The notes under the pieces are model-generated. The model searched no databases. It was not told the origin of the DNA and saw only the letters and a list, made by a program, of their open reading frames with translations. This document shows positions 23,636-34,240 of a DNA stretch of 55,921 nt, in pieces (position 1 is the first letter of the stretch; every line of letters starts with the position of its first letter). Origin of the DNA: an uncultured Bacteroidota bacterium (GTDB lineage Bacteria; Bacteroidota; Bacteroidia; Flavobacteriales; Flavobacteriaceae). The position numbers and the translations under genes were made by a program. The DNA lies in NCBI GenBank assembly GCA_902559035.1, contig CACEGG010000009.1, forward strand, positions 1 through 55,921, given 5' to 3'.

Positions 23636-24889
23636 CTACCACTTACTGGTTCTTTGGGAATCTAGTTTTATATATATTGAGAAAAGTAAAATAAATGCCA
23701 TCAGACTAGAACCCCCATAACTTAGAAATGGTAAAGGAATTCCAATTGTTGGAACAAGTCCAATAACCATTCCAATGTTTATGAAGAAATGAGCAAAAAT
23801 TATAGTAACTGCAGAGTAAGAATATATTTTACTAAATACATTTCTTTGTAATTCAGCTCTTTTGGAAATCCGAAGCATTAAGGTAGTAAACAATATTATT
23901 ATAAAAGATGCACCTACAAATCCCCATTCCTCTCCTACAGTTGAAAAAATATAATCTGTATGTTGTTCTGGAACAAACTTTCCACGAGTTTGAGAACCTT
24001 TTAAAAATCCCTCACCAAACATTCCGCCTGATGCAAATGCAATCCTAGATTGGTTTGTATTGTATCCAGAACCTCTAAAATCTTGTTCAATTCCCATAAC
24101 AATGTTAAATCGATCTCTGTGACGCTGTTCAAACACGTTGTTAAAAATAAAATCAACTGAAAAAATAAATACTGAGAATACAGCTACATATAAGAATATT
24201 TTTCTTAATAAATTTTTATTTCTTCTAAGAAAATATGAAAGAATTAGGCCTAGAGTTAGTAAAAACAATACAACATACTTGGGGGTTAAAAGTATTGTAG
24301 AAAAAAAAATAATTATAAACCCTATGAAAAAATTCATATAAATTGATGGCAGACCTACTTTATAAAAAACAAAGAAAAAACTTAAAAAAACAAGTATAGT
24401 TCCTGGGTCAGGTTGAAGTATAATTAGAGCAATAGGAATAAAAATAATAAGAAATGAATAAAACTGAGTTTTGATAGTTTTAAGATTAGAATTAATATCA
24501 CTTAAATATTTTGCTAAAGCCAAAGCAGTAATTGGTTTTGCAAATTCACTAGGCTGTATACTAAATCCGTTAAATTGATACCAGGCTAATGCTCCGTTTA
24601 TTTCATTTCCAAAAAGGAATAGTCCAATTAATGATAGAATAGAAATCACGTATAAAATACTGGAGTACTTGATAAAAAAATTAAAAGGTAAGATTTGAAT
24701 AAATAAAAAAATAAATATTGAAATAATCACAAATAATAATTGTTTTGTAAAAGGGTTCATACTGAATATTGATTCAAGTAAGTATGCTTGAGATGAAGAG
24801 TATATATTGCCAAGGCCCAATAAAACAAGTAAGCTTAATATAGCTACACTAATCCAATCAATTCTTTTTATGTTTACTTCACTATTCAT
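23636..24889 (-). CDS. rodA: Rod-shape SEDS glycosyltransferase RodA
   Basis: 417 residues with about ten membrane segments. SEDS-family signatures are visible: ALAWYQFNGFSIQPSEFAKP, LILQPDPGTILVFL, SGYNTNQSRIAFASGGMFGEGFLKGSQT and VPEQHTDYIFSTVGEEWGF, ending PLPFLSYGGSSL. RodA polymerises glycan strands with PBP2 during lateral wall growth. It is the last gene of mreB-mreC-mreD-mrdA-rodA and overlaps mrdA by 8 bases. Confidence 0.95.
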   Translation of the reverse strand: MNSEVNIKRIDWISVAILSLLVLLGLGNIYSSSQAYLLESIFSMNPFTKQLLFVIISIFIFLFIQILPFNFFIKYSSILYVISILSLIGLFLFGNEINGALAWYQFNGFSIQPSEFAKPITALALAKYLSDINSNLKTIKTQFYSFLIIFIPIALIILQPDPGTILVFLSFFFVFYKVGLPSIYMNFFIGFIIIFFSTILLTPKYVVLFLLTLGLILSYFLRRNKNLLRKIFLYVAVFSVFIFSVDFIFNNVFEQRHRDRFNIVMGIEQDFRGSGYNTNQSRIAFASGGMFGEGFLKGSQTRGKFVPEQHTDYIFSTVGEEWGFVGASFIIILFTTLMLRISKRAELQRNVFSKIYSYSAVTIIFAHFFINIGMVIGLVPTIGIPLPFLSYGGSSLMAFILLFSIYIKLDSQRTSKW

Positions 24890-26744
24890 TTATTGTAAAG
24901 TTTCCATTTCCATATGGTTTTAAATATTCTTTTGAAAGATCACCACTGAGGATATAGTTCTCAAGATACTTTCTTTCAATATTTTTCTTCAAATATTTTT
25001 CCATCATTAAACTTGCTATAGGAGCAGCCCATCTAGTTCCCCAGTATCCATTTTCAATAAAGACAGCAATTGCAATTTTAGGGTTATCTTTTGGAGCAAA
25101 TCCAATAAAAATGGAATGATCAGTAAGCTGTCTTCTAATCCCATTAATTTTTGTAAAATTCTCAGCTGTACCTGTCTTTCCTACAATTTCTATATCTCTG
25201 ATTTTAGAATTTTGGGCAGTTCCTTTTTCAATTACATCAAACATTCCACCTATAATTTTTTCGTAATGTTTTGAATTAATAGTTGAATACTTTTTTTCTC
25301 TAAATTTTATTTGAATTGAATCATCTGAAATTTTTTTAACAAAATGAGGAGTTATATACCACCCTCTATTTGCAATAGTTGCAGCAATATTTCCAAGTTG
25401 TATAGGAGTAGTTAAAATTTCACCTTGACCAATTCCATTTGAAATAGTAGTTGCTGCTCTCCACCTATTATTGGGATACCATCTGTCATAGTATTTAGAA
25501 TCAGGTATTAATCCAGGCCTTCCTAGTGGATGATCATAGCCTAAATAATCACCTAATCCAAAGCTAGTTACATGTCTTTTCCAATTATCAATACCTTCTT
25601 TAGAATTTGAAAATTTATCTAAGGTATTTTTATAAATTGTTGCAAAGTAAGTATTACAAGAATTATAAATCGCAGTGTTTAGATCATTTTTTGTTCCCGG
25701 TTTACAATGACATCTCATGAACCTGTTTTTCGAATAGAAATGCCCTTCATTGCAGGAGATTTTAGTTTTTTCAGTGATAATATTTTCTTCGAGCGCAATT
25801 AATCCATTAATTAATTTGAAAGTTGACCCAGGAGGATACATTCCTTGCAATCCTCTATCAAACAAAGGTTTGCCTATTGTATCGTTTTTTAAATTTATAT
25901 AATTTTTAGATCTATTTCGACCAATCAGTAAATTAGGATCGAAATTAGGAGCATTAATTAAAGACAAAATCTCTCCACTTTCTGGTTCTATAGCTATGAT
26001 ACTACCAAATTTATTTATCATTAGAGAATCTCCATAAACTTGAAGTTCTGAATCAATTGTTAAGTCTATGTTTTTTGAAGGCTTAAACAGTGTATCGTAA
26101 ACTCCTTCTTTATACCTACCAGTAATTCTGTTAAAGTTATCTTTTTGAAAATAACTTACTCCTTTTACTCCTCTAAGTTGTTTTTCGTATGATTTTTCTA
26201 TCCCTTGTCTTCCAATTAATTCACCAGATTCGTAATAGCTATTATCATTAATTTCATAATCATTTACTTCGCTTATGTAACCTAAAATGTTTGAGGCTGA
26301 ATTTAAAAGATAATTTCTATTGGATTTTTTTCTAACAGAAAATCCATCGTATTTCCACAATTTTTCTTGAATTACAGCATAGTCGTTTTTTGAAATTTGA
26401 GCTAAAAAAACTGAAGGTTTTATTCTAGAGTAATTTTTAGCTTTTTTAATTTTATCTAATAATGTTTGCTTGTCAATTTTTAATATTTCACAAAATTCAA
26501 TAGTATCTACTAGCTTTAACTTTGAGGGCACTATCATTAAATCATAAAAAGGCTCATTTCCAACAATCAATTTTTTATTTCTATCATAGATGTAACCTCT
26601 CTCAGGGTAATTGTAAACTTTCTCAACTGAATTTTTATTTGAAAGTTTTACATCATCAACATTGATAAGTTGAACCCAAAATAGACGAAAAACAAAAATT
26701 ATCGAAGAACTAATAATTAAAAATGGCAAAAGTCTATTTTTCAT
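24882..26744 (-). CDS. mrdA: Penicillin-binding protein 2 (class B transpeptidase)
   Basis: 620 residues. One N-terminal membrane helix is followed by a dimerisation/pedestal region (YPERGYIYDRNKKLIVGNEPFYDLMIVP). The transpeptidase domain carries PPGSTFK with catalytic Ser307 and Lys310, SNGIGQGEI (the SxN-type motif) and VGKTGTAEN (KTG). It crosslinks peptidoglycan with RodA in the elongation machinery. It overlaps rodA by 8 bases and mreD by 11, so the operon is tightly coupled. Confidence 0.94.
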   Translation of the reverse strand: MKNRLLPFLIISSSIIFVFRLFWVQLINVDDVKLSNKNSVEKVYNYPERGYIYDRNKKLIVGNEPFYDLMIVPSKLKLVDTIEFCEILKIDKQTLLDKIKKAKNYSRIKPSVFLAQISKNDYAVIQEKLWKYDGFSVRKKSNRNYLLNSASNILGYISEVNDYEINDNSYYESGELIGRQGIEKSYEKQLRGVKGVSYFQKDNFNRITGRYKEGVYDTLFKPSKNIDLTIDSELQVYGDSLMINKFGSIIAIEPESGEILSLINAPNFDPNLLIGRNRSKNYINLKNDTIGKPLFDRGLQGMYPPGSTFKLINGLIALEENIITEKTKISCNEGHFYSKNRFMRCHCKPGTKNDLNTAIYNSCNTYFATIYKNTLDKFSNSKEGIDNWKRHVTSFGLGDYLGYDHPLGRPGLIPDSKYYDRWYPNNRWRAATTISNGIGQGEILTTPIQLGNIAATIANRGWYITPHFVKKISDDSIQIKFREKKYSTINSKHYEKIIGGMFDVIEKGTAQNSKIRDIEIVGKTGTAENFTKINGIRRQLTDHSIFIGFAPKDNPKIAIAVFIENGYWGTRWAAPIASLMMEKYLKKNIERKYLENYILSGDLSKEYLKPYGNGNFTINE

Positions 26745-27255
26745 TTTTAATCATTATATATATTGTGGTTGTACAAAATGTTAATGTAAGTAGAGAGGTT
26801 AAGAATGTTTTATAAATAATTAATGAAAAAAACTCAAAACTAAATGCCTCAAGAGAAAATAAAACAAAATGATGTATTAAAATTATAGACACTAGATATA
26901 AAAATTTTTGTGAAAATGAGGAATCAGAAATATAGTTTTTGATTAATTTAAGTCCAAGTGGGTCGAAAAATGATCCAAATACAAAACTTAAAATATATGA
27001 TCTTGAAAATGCAGCTGTTAAGCATGCAGCAGTGTTGAGGCCTAATGAGTTTGAAAATAAATCTAGACAAATTCCAAAACAAAAACTTGCAATTAGAAAA
27101 GTTATTTTATTAATTTTTATTGGGAAAGTTAAAATAAAAACCAAAGCTATGTACGGATCAAATGATCCAAAAAAATCAAAATTATTAAAGATTAATCCCT
27201 GGAGAAGAATAAAAATTATAAACCTTTTAAGTACTAGAAAATATACACTTGCCAT
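26734..27255 (-). CDS. mreD: Rod shape-determining protein MreD
   Basis: 173 residues with about five membrane helices (LIFNNFDFFGSFDPYIALVFILTFPIKIN, then FCFGICLDLFSNSLGLNTAACLTAAF). Sequence alone is weakly conserved in this family; the position between mreC and mrdA, with overlaps on both sides, makes the call firm. It acts as an inner-membrane part of the Rod complex. Confidence 0.88.
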   Translation of the reverse strand: MASVYFLVLKRFIIFILLQGLIFNNFDFFGSFDPYIALVFILTFPIKINKITFLIASFCFGICLDLFSNSLGLNTAACLTAAFSRSYILSFVFGSFFDPLGLKLIKNYISDSSFSQKFLYLVSIILIHHFVLFSLEAFSFEFFSLIIYKTFLTSLLTLTFCTTTIYIMIKNEK

Positions 27256-28115
27256 TATTTGCTAATATTTTTAAATTCTTCTCTGTTTAAACTTTCAATT
27301 ACATAAACATTATTTAAATTATTCATGTTGGTATGTAGCTTTACTTCAATATTTAAATAATTTTCTCTAAACTCTGTGTCTAAATATTTACTATTATTAG
27401 TATTAAGTCTTGATAAAGAGTCATTATGCTTCTTTTTATTAATTACTTCAGACACAACCCCAACATTAATCCCCTCTGGAAAAATTAATGACATACCTCC
27501 AGTTATTATAGAATCTCCAACCTTAATATCGGCAGTTTCTGGAATATCATTTAATAATAAATAACTATTACTTAATCCATCCCATTCTAATGTGCCAAAA
27601 TGAGATGTTCGTTTGACTTTGGCATTAATTTTTGTTTCAATATTCAAAATAGACATTACAGATGAATAGTTTTTTGAAGTTCTATTTATAATTCCAACAA
27701 TACCTGTTGAATTAATTATTCCCATTTCATTTTTTAAACCATCATCAGCCCCTTTATTAATAATCAAATGATTTTTAAACGAGGATAAGTTATTTGATAT
27801 AACTTTTGCGTTTTTATATTTAAATATGACATTCTTTAGTGAATCAATATTGTTATTATTAGACACTTTTTCTAGTCTAGATTTTAAAAATAAATTTTCA
27901 TCAATAAGAGAGGAGTTTATTTTTTTTAATTCAAAATATTCATTAAAAAAAGAAAACTTGTCAAATGTGTAATTTGTTATACTATTCGAAAAAAGTAAAA
28001 TTTTTGATTTATGAAAATAATTCGAGTTAATTATTAATAAGAGAGAAAATAATAATAAAATTAAATAAACTACAACATCTTTTTTTCTAATGATGAAATC
28101 AATGATCTGTTGCAT
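27255..28115 (-). CDS. mreC: Rod shape-determining protein MreC
   Basis: 286 residues. A short cytoplasmic tail and one membrane helix (VVVYLILLLFSLLLIINSN) precede a coiled-coil (FFNEYFELKKINSSLIDENLFLKSRLEKV) and the two beta-barrel domains with NKGADDGLKNEMGIINSTGIVGII and GDSIITGGMSLIFPEGINVGVV, both family signatures. It links MreB filaments to PBP2. The start overlaps mreD by one base and the gene lies 7 bases after mreB. Confidence 0.92.
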   Translation of the reverse strand: MQQIIDFIIRKKDVVVYLILLLFSLLLIINSNYFHKSKILLFSNSITNYTFDKFSFFNEYFELKKINSSLIDENLFLKSRLEKVSNNNNIDSLKNVIFKYKNAKVISNNLSSFKNHLIINKGADDGLKNEMGIINSTGIVGIINRTSKNYSSVMSILNIETKINAKVKRTSHFGTLEWDGLSNSYLLLNDIPETADIKVGDSIITGGMSLIFPEGINVGVVSEVINKKKHNDSLSRLNTNNSKYLDTEFRENYLNIEVKLHTNMNNLNNVYVIESLNREEFKNISK

Positions 28116-28122
28116 AATTCAG

Positions 28123-29151
28123 CTATTTCACAAGAACACTTTTATATCTTTCAATGTTTTTAAGTGTAATTCCAGTTCCTCTAACTACTGCTCTGAGTGG
28201 ATCTTCAGCTATAAACACAGGTAGATCTGTTTTTTTTGATAATCTTTTATCTAATCCTCTAAGCATTGAACCACCGCCAGCTAAGTAAATTCCAGTATTA
28301 TAAATGTCCGCAGCTAGTTCAGGTGGAGTTTGAGATAAAGTTTCCATAACCGAATCTTCAATCCTAATAATAGATTTATCTAACGCTTTTGCAATTTCTC
28401 TGTATGAAATTAGAGCTTCTTTTGGTTTACCAGTAAGTAAGTCTCTTCCTTGAACAGAAATATCATCAGGTGGGCTTTCTAATTCTTCTGAAGCGGAACC
28501 TATTGTAATTTTTATTTTCTCAGCAGTTCTTTCTCCAATAAATAAATTATGTTGTGTACGCATGTAGTATATAATATCACCTGTAAACACGTCTCCGGCA
28601 ACTTTAACCGATTTATCACAAACTATTCCAGACAGTGCTATAACTGCAATTTCTGTTGTTCCTCCTCCAATATCAACAATCATATTTCCTTTAGGCTGCA
28701 TTATATCTACACCAATTCCAATAGCTGCAGCCATAGGTTCGTGTATTAAGTAAACCTCTTTTCCGTTAACTCTTTCGGCAGATTCTCTAACAGCTCGCAT
28801 TTCAACCTCAGTTATTCCAGATGGAATACAAATTACCATTTTTAATGCTGGAGTAAAAAATCTTTTTTTGAGTGAGGGAATACTGCTTATCAATAGACTA
28901 ATCATTTGTTCAGAGGCATTGAAATCTGCAATAACTCCATCTTTTAATGGTCTAACCGTTTTAATATTTTCATGGGTTTTACCTTGCATTAAACTCGCTT
29001 CTGTCCCAACAGCAATAATCTTCTCAGTTTTTTTGTCAATGGCAACAATTGAAGGACTGTCAACTACTACTTTGTCATTGTGAATGATAAGTGTGTTAGC
29101 AGTTCCTAGGTCAATTGCTATAGATTCAGTCCAAAAATCAAAAAAAGCCAT
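28123..29151 (-). CDS. mreB: Actin-like cell-shape protein MreB
   Basis: 342 residues. The actin-fold ATP motifs are clear: IAIDLGTANTLI (phosphate 1), VDIGGGTTEIAVIALSG (phosphate 2), GIYLAGGGSMLRGLDK (adenosine), plus the VIADFNASEQMI and HEPMAAAIGIG segments. MreB filaments steer wall synthesis, and a rod shape is inferred for the organism. It heads the five-gene operon; a -7 box lies just upstream. Confidence 0.96.
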   Translation of the reverse strand: MAFFDFWTESIAIDLGTANTLIIHNDKVVVDSPSIVAIDKKTEKIIAVGTEASLMQGKTHENIKTVRPLKDGVIADFNASEQMISLLISSIPSLKKRFFTPALKMVICIPSGITEVEMRAVRESAERVNGKEVYLIHEPMAAAIGIGVDIMQPKGNMIVDIGGGTTEIAVIALSGIVCDKSVKVAGDVFTGDIIYYMRTQHNLFIGERTAEKIKITIGSASEELESPPDDISVQGRDLLTGKPKEALISYREIAKALDKSIIRIEDSVMETLSQTPPELAADIYNTGIYLAGGGSMLRGLDKRLSKKTDLPVFIAEDPLRAVVRGTGITLKNIERYKSVLVK

Positions 29152-29156
29152 AGTTA

Positions 29157-29164
29157 CAAAGTTA
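29157..29164 (-). promoter_or_regulatory. Putative -7 box of the mreB operon
   Basis: TAACTTTG on the minus strand fits TANNTTTG and lies 6 bases before the mreB ATG, inside the 31-base gap to purH. The resulting leader would be extremely short or absent. No clear -33 TTTG is seen. Confidence 0.35.
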
Positions 29165-29182
29165 TATACAAGTTAATAAAAA

Positions 29183-30700
29183 TTAATGTTTAAAATGACG
29201 AATCCCTGTTAAAACCATAGAAATATTATTTTCATTACAATAATCAATCGATAGGTTATCTTTTATTGATCCTCCAGGTTGGATAACAGAACTTACTCCA
29301 CTTTTATGAGCAATTTCTACACAATCAGGAAAAGGGAAAAAAGCATCACTTGCCATTACTGAACCATTTAAGTCAAATTTAAAGTTTTTGGATTTTTCAA
29401 TTGCCTGTTTTAAAGCATCTACCCTAGAGGTTTGTCCAGTACCAGAACTGATTAATTGGAGGTTCTTTGCTAGTACAATAGTATTTGATTTAGTATGCTT
29501 ACAAATTTTAGAAGCAAAAATTAAGTCATTAAGCTCAGATTCACTTGGGGATTTAACTGTACAGTTTGTAAGGTTAGACTTGGTATCTGTAATATTATCT
29601 TTGTCTTGCTTTAAAACTCCATTTAAACAGGTTCTTAATTGATGATTACTTAAAGAGGAATCTTTTAATAAAAGGATTATTCTGTTCTTTTTTGATTTTA
29701 ATATTTCAAGTGAAGATTCTTCATAGCTTGGAGCAATTACCACTTCACAAAAAAGCTTATTTATTTCTTCTGCAGTTTGTACATCAATTTTTTTATTCGA
29801 AATTAAAACCCCACCAAATGCAGAAACAGGATCTCCGGATAAAGCATCTTTGTATGCTTGAAATAATGAATTTCTTGATGCTAAACCACAAGCATTGTTG
29901 TGTTTTAAAATTGCAAATGTTGGAATTTCATTATTAAACTCTAAAATAAGATTTACAGCCGCATCAACATCAAGTAAATTATTATATGAAAGTTCCTTTC
30001 CATTTAATTGATTAAACATTTTGTTAAAGTCACCATAAAAAATTCCGTTCTGGTGTGGATTTTCTCCATATCTCAATTCTTTACCTTTTTTGAGGCTTAG
30101 CTTAAGGGGTGTGTTATCATTGTTAAAATAATTAAATATTGCAGTGTCATAGTGTGATGAGATATTGAAAGCTTTACTTGCAAAATTTCTTCTTGTAATT
30201 AACTCGGTTTTACCATTATGATCATTCAATATGTTTAAAAATTCAGTATAATCGTCTTTTGAAGATATGCATAAAACATCTTTAAAGTTTTTTGCTGCTG
30301 CTCTAATTAATGATATACCACCAATATCTATTTTTTCAATAATATTTTCTTCACTATCTCCTGATAATACAGTTTTTTCAAATGGATAAAGATCTACAAT
30401 GACTAAATCTATGTTTGGAATATCAAAATTCTCAATGTCTTTAATATCACTGTTGTTCTCATTTCTATTCAAAATTCCACCAAAAACTTTGGGATGAAGT
30501 GTTTTAACTCTTCCACCTAAAATTGAGGGATATCCAGTTATATCTTCCACTTTTATTACTGGAATACCAATTTTTTTTAGAAAATCTTCAGTTCCACCAG
30601 TTGAGTAAATTTCAACCCCAAGTTCATGAAGCTTCTTAGCGATTGGTTCTAACCCGTTTTTATCAAAAACAGATATTAAGGCAGACTTTATTTTTAGCAT
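29183..30700 (-). CDS. purH: Bifunctional IMP cyclohydrolase / AICAR transformylase
   Basis: 505 residues. The N-terminal MGS-like domain (ALISVFDKNGLEPIAKKLHELGVEIYSTGGT, with VKTLHPKVFGGIL) is the IMP cyclohydrolase. The C-terminal AICARFT domain shows LRYGENPHQNGIFYG, LKHNNACGLA, GDPVSAFGG and DAFFPFPD, and ends VLTGIRHFKH. It catalyses the last two steps of purine synthesis. It lies in tandem between the GAF gene and mreB on the minus strand, with a 72-base upstream gap. Confidence 0.96.
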   Translation of the reverse strand: MLKIKSALISVFDKNGLEPIAKKLHELGVEIYSTGGTEDFLKKIGIPVIKVEDITGYPSILGGRVKTLHPKVFGGILNRNENNSDIKDIENFDIPNIDLVIVDLYPFEKTVLSGDSEENIIEKIDIGGISLIRAAAKNFKDVLCISSKDDYTEFLNILNDHNGKTELITRRNFASKAFNISSHYDTAIFNYFNNDNTPLKLSLKKGKELRYGENPHQNGIFYGDFNKMFNQLNGKELSYNNLLDVDAAVNLILEFNNEIPTFAILKHNNACGLASRNSLFQAYKDALSGDPVSAFGGVLISNKKIDVQTAEEINKLFCEVVIAPSYEESSLEILKSKKNRIILLLKDSSLSNHQLRTCLNGVLKQDKDNITDTKSNLTNCTVKSPSESELNDLIFASKICKHTKSNTIVLAKNLQLISSGTGQTSRVDALKQAIEKSKNFKFDLNGSVMASDAFFPFPDCVEIAHKSGVSSVIQPGGSIKDNLSIDYCNENNISMVLTGIRHFKH

Positions 30701-30772
30701 ATTTTTTGGAAAAAAAGTAAGTGTTAAATTTAGTTTTTTTTAAAAAAATAAACTGAAAATTTAAAAGAAATT

Positions 30773-31213
30773 TTAGATTTTTTTTGAAACTAATTTATTT
30801 ATTTCCAATAAAAAATCTAAGTCTAGAGTATTAAACCTGTTTAACGTATTGGAATCAATATCTATTTGCCCTATATTTTTATTATTATTAAATAAAGGAA
30901 CTACTATTTCAGATTTAACATTAATGTTGCAGGAAATATAATTTTCTTCTTTATTAACATCACCAACAATCATCGGGTTATTTGATTCTGCGGTTTGCCC
31001 ACATATTCCTTTACCAAATGGAATTTGAGTGTGCTCAGTTTTTAATCCACAATAAGATTTAAGAATCAAATTTTTATCTTGATGAAAATAAAAGCCTACC
31101 CAGTCATATCCAATAATATTATTTTGAAGAAAATCACATATAAATTGAAGCGATTCATCTAAGGTTAGGTTTTCTAAAGATTTCTTAATAATATTTAATT
31201 CTTTACTATACAT
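30773..31213 (-). CDS. GAF-domain free methionine-(R)-sulfoxide reductase-like protein
   Basis: 146 residues forming a single GAF domain of the fRMsr type: YDWVGFYF, IPFGKGICGQTAESNNPMIVGDVN, ISCNINVKSEIVVPL and IGQIDIDS. As I recall the E. coli enzyme, Cys94 and Cys118 are 24 residues apart; Cys71 and Cys95 here keep that spacing, so the catalytic Cys is present. The position matching E. coli Cys84 is not Cys (near His61); Cys55 may substitute. The start codon directly follows the groEL terminator's T-run, so expression could depend on read-through or a leaderless start. Confidence 0.78.
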   Translation of the reverse strand: MYSKELNIIKKSLENLTLDESLQFICDFLQNNIIGYDWVGFYFHQDKNLILKSYCGLKTEHTQIPFGKGICGQTAESNNPMIVGDVNKEENYISCNINVKSEIVVPLFNNNKNIGQIDIDSNTLNRFNTLDLDFLLEINKLVSKKI

Positions 31214-31240
31214 AAAAAAAAACTGCCCCTAAGGGCAGTT
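31214..31240 (-). terminator. groEL terminator abutting the GAF gene
   Basis: On the minus strand AACTGCCC and GGGCAGTT form a stem with a short TTAG loop and run straight into seven T (31214-31220). The next three bases are the ATG of the GAF-domain gene. It lies 11 bases after the groEL stop. Confidence 0.85.
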
Positions 31241-31251
31241 TATATTAAACT

Positions 31252-32895
<1,644 letters not shown>

Positions 32896-32907
32896 TTAAT
32901 TTAAATA

Positions 32908-33186
32908 TTAAACAATTGCAAGAATATCTGATTCTCGCATTATAAGGTAGTCTTTACCTTCAAGCTTTAGTTCTGTTCCACTATATTTTCCATAAAGAAC
33001 AGAGTCCCCAACTTTTACAGTTACAGGATTTTCCTTAGTACCAGGTCCAACTGCAACAATGCTTCCTTTTTGGGGTTTTTCTTTTGCGGTATCTGGAATT
33101 ATAATTCCAGAGGCAGTTTTTGTTTCAGCTTCTAGTGGTTCAACTAGAACTCTATCAGCTAAAGGTTTAATGTTTAATTTACTCAT
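32908..33186 (-). CDS. groS: Co-chaperonin GroES
   Basis: 92 residues with the family motifs [50 protein letters not shown] and the end ESDILAIV. It caps GroEL. It heads the groES-groEL operon. Inverted repeats upstream (33219-33258) may govern the heat-shock response. Confidence 0.97.
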   Translation of the reverse strand: MSKLNIKPLADRVLVEPLEAETKTASGIIIPDTAKEKPQKGSIVAVGPGTKENPVTVKVGDSVLYGKYSGTELKLEGKDYLIMRESDILAIV

Positions 33187-33218
33187 AGTTATAATTTTAA
33201 ATATTATTTACAGTTTTC

Positions 33219-33258
33219 ATGCCAAACGAATATTTATGGCATAATTGTCACTAAGTGA
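33219..33258. promoter_or_regulatory. Inverted repeats upstream of groES, candidate operator
   Basis: Two dyads lie before groES: ATGCCA (33219-33224) and TGGCAT (33237-33242) around a 12-base spacer, and TCACT-A-AGTGA at 33248-33258. They do not match the CIRCE element. The minus-strand TTGGCATG has a partial likeness to a sigma-54 -24 box, but the -12 box is poor. Role in chaperonin control is inferred. Confidence 0.35.
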
Positions 33259-33274
33259 AAAACCTGGTGACAGG
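33258..33274 (-). terminator. Weak terminator after secG
   Basis: On the minus strand CCTG-TCAC-CAGG (33263-33274) is followed by TTTTT. The stem is only 4 bp, so efficiency is doubtful. It would end the miaB-to-secG message 17 bases after the secG stop, before groES. Confidence 0.35.
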
Positions 33275-33290
33275 CTGACATTAAAATAAT

Positions 33291-33629
33291 TTATTCTTGT
33301 ACTGGAATTTCGAGTGGAATATCATCCGGAATTGTTTCTGGAATACTCGCATCAATGGTTTGCGAATCTAAAAGTTTAGATTCGGTGTTCACATCTCCAT
33401 TATTAAGTGTGATATTAGAAAGTAAAATTAATATCAATAACAAAGAAGCTAAAACCCATGTACTTTTATCTAAAAAATCAGTAGTTTTTTTTACTCCACC
33501 AATCTGTTGAGAATCTCCTCCAAATGATGAAGATAATCCACCACCCTTAGGGTTTTGTACCATTATTACTAAAACTAGCAAGAAACAAACTGCAAGAATA
33601 AGTATAAGAAAAATAGAAAAGCTACTCAT
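33291..33629 (-). CDS. secG: Preprotein translocase subunit SecG
   Basis: 112 residues. Two membrane segments (IFLILILAVCFLLVLVIMVQNPKGGGLSSSFGG and WVLASLLLILILLSNITL) contain the SecG signature QNPKGGGLSSSF between them, followed by an acidic Bacteroidota-type tail ending PLEIPVQE. It supports the SecYEG channel. It is the last gene of the operon, 2 bases after the TPR-like gene. Confidence 0.93.
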   Translation of the reverse strand: MSSFSIFLILILAVCFLLVLVIMVQNPKGGGLSSSFGGDSQQIGGVKKTTDFLDKSTWVLASLLLILILLSNITLNNGDVNTESKLLDSQTIDASIPETIPDDIPLEIPVQE

Positions 33630-33631
33630 AA

Positions 33632-34240
33632 TTATATATTTTTTAAATTATTTTTTATGGTCTTAATTTGGTCTGCAAATAAACTGATTTTTTCTGGATA
33701 TTTCAAGCCAAGTATTTCGTAAGCTCTAATTGCCTCCTTAAATTTTTTTTGTTCAAAATAAATTTTAGCTAATGTTTCAGTCATATATTCACTTTTACTG
33801 GGTTGAAAATCAGATGAAAAATCTTTTAAATCAAATTCTTTTTTTGATATTATTTTATGATCTGAATTTAAAAAATTATCAATCAATGAATTTTGATTAT
33901 TTCCTAATTCACTGATGGGTTTAGAAGCTTTTAACCACTTTATAAATGAATTCTTAGTTAATTCTGAGGACAGAATTTGAGTATTAGTAGATTTTATTTT
34001 TTCTTCCTCCATAATCTCAAATAAATTAACTCTACTTGTTGAATAAATAGAAGTCTTTTTAAGAGCATTTTTATAACGAATATTATTAAATTTTTTTAAT
34101 CCAATTAATTCAATAACTCTGGCAACTTGAAAAAAAGGATATTTTTTGACTATGTTTTTTAATGCAATGCTCTGGTCAAGAGTAATTTTATTTGGATTTT
34201 GAACCAGTTCGTTAAATGTTTCTTTACTAATTTCTACCAT
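33632..34240 (-). CDS. Hypothetical protein with C-terminal TPR-like motif
   Basis: 202 residues, no signal peptide. The N-terminal part is charged and helical (FNELVQNPNKITLDQSIALKNIVKKYPFFQVARVIEL). The C-terminal 50 residues (TETLAKIYFEQKKFKEAIRAYEILGLKYPEK) form one convincing TPR-type hairpin. Proteins like this sit between lptE and secG in Flavobacteriia. It overlaps lptE by 7 bases and is 2 bases from secG. A role in envelope biogenesis is suggested by context only. Confidence 0.68.
   Translation of the reverse strand: MVEISKETFNELVQNPNKITLDQSIALKNIVKKYPFFQVARVIELIGLKKFNNIRYKNALKKTSIYSTSRVNLFEIMEEEKIKSTNTQILSSELTKNSFIKWLKASKPISELGNNQNSLIDNFLNSDHKIISKKEFDLKDFSSDFQPSKSEYMTETLAKIYFEQKKFKEAIRAYEILGLKYPEKISLFADQIKTIKNNLKNI

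Noticed and set aside
33212-33224. Sigma-54 promoter before groES
   Set aside because: TTGGCATG fits the -24 box partly, but the -12 position reads CTGT instead of TTGC.
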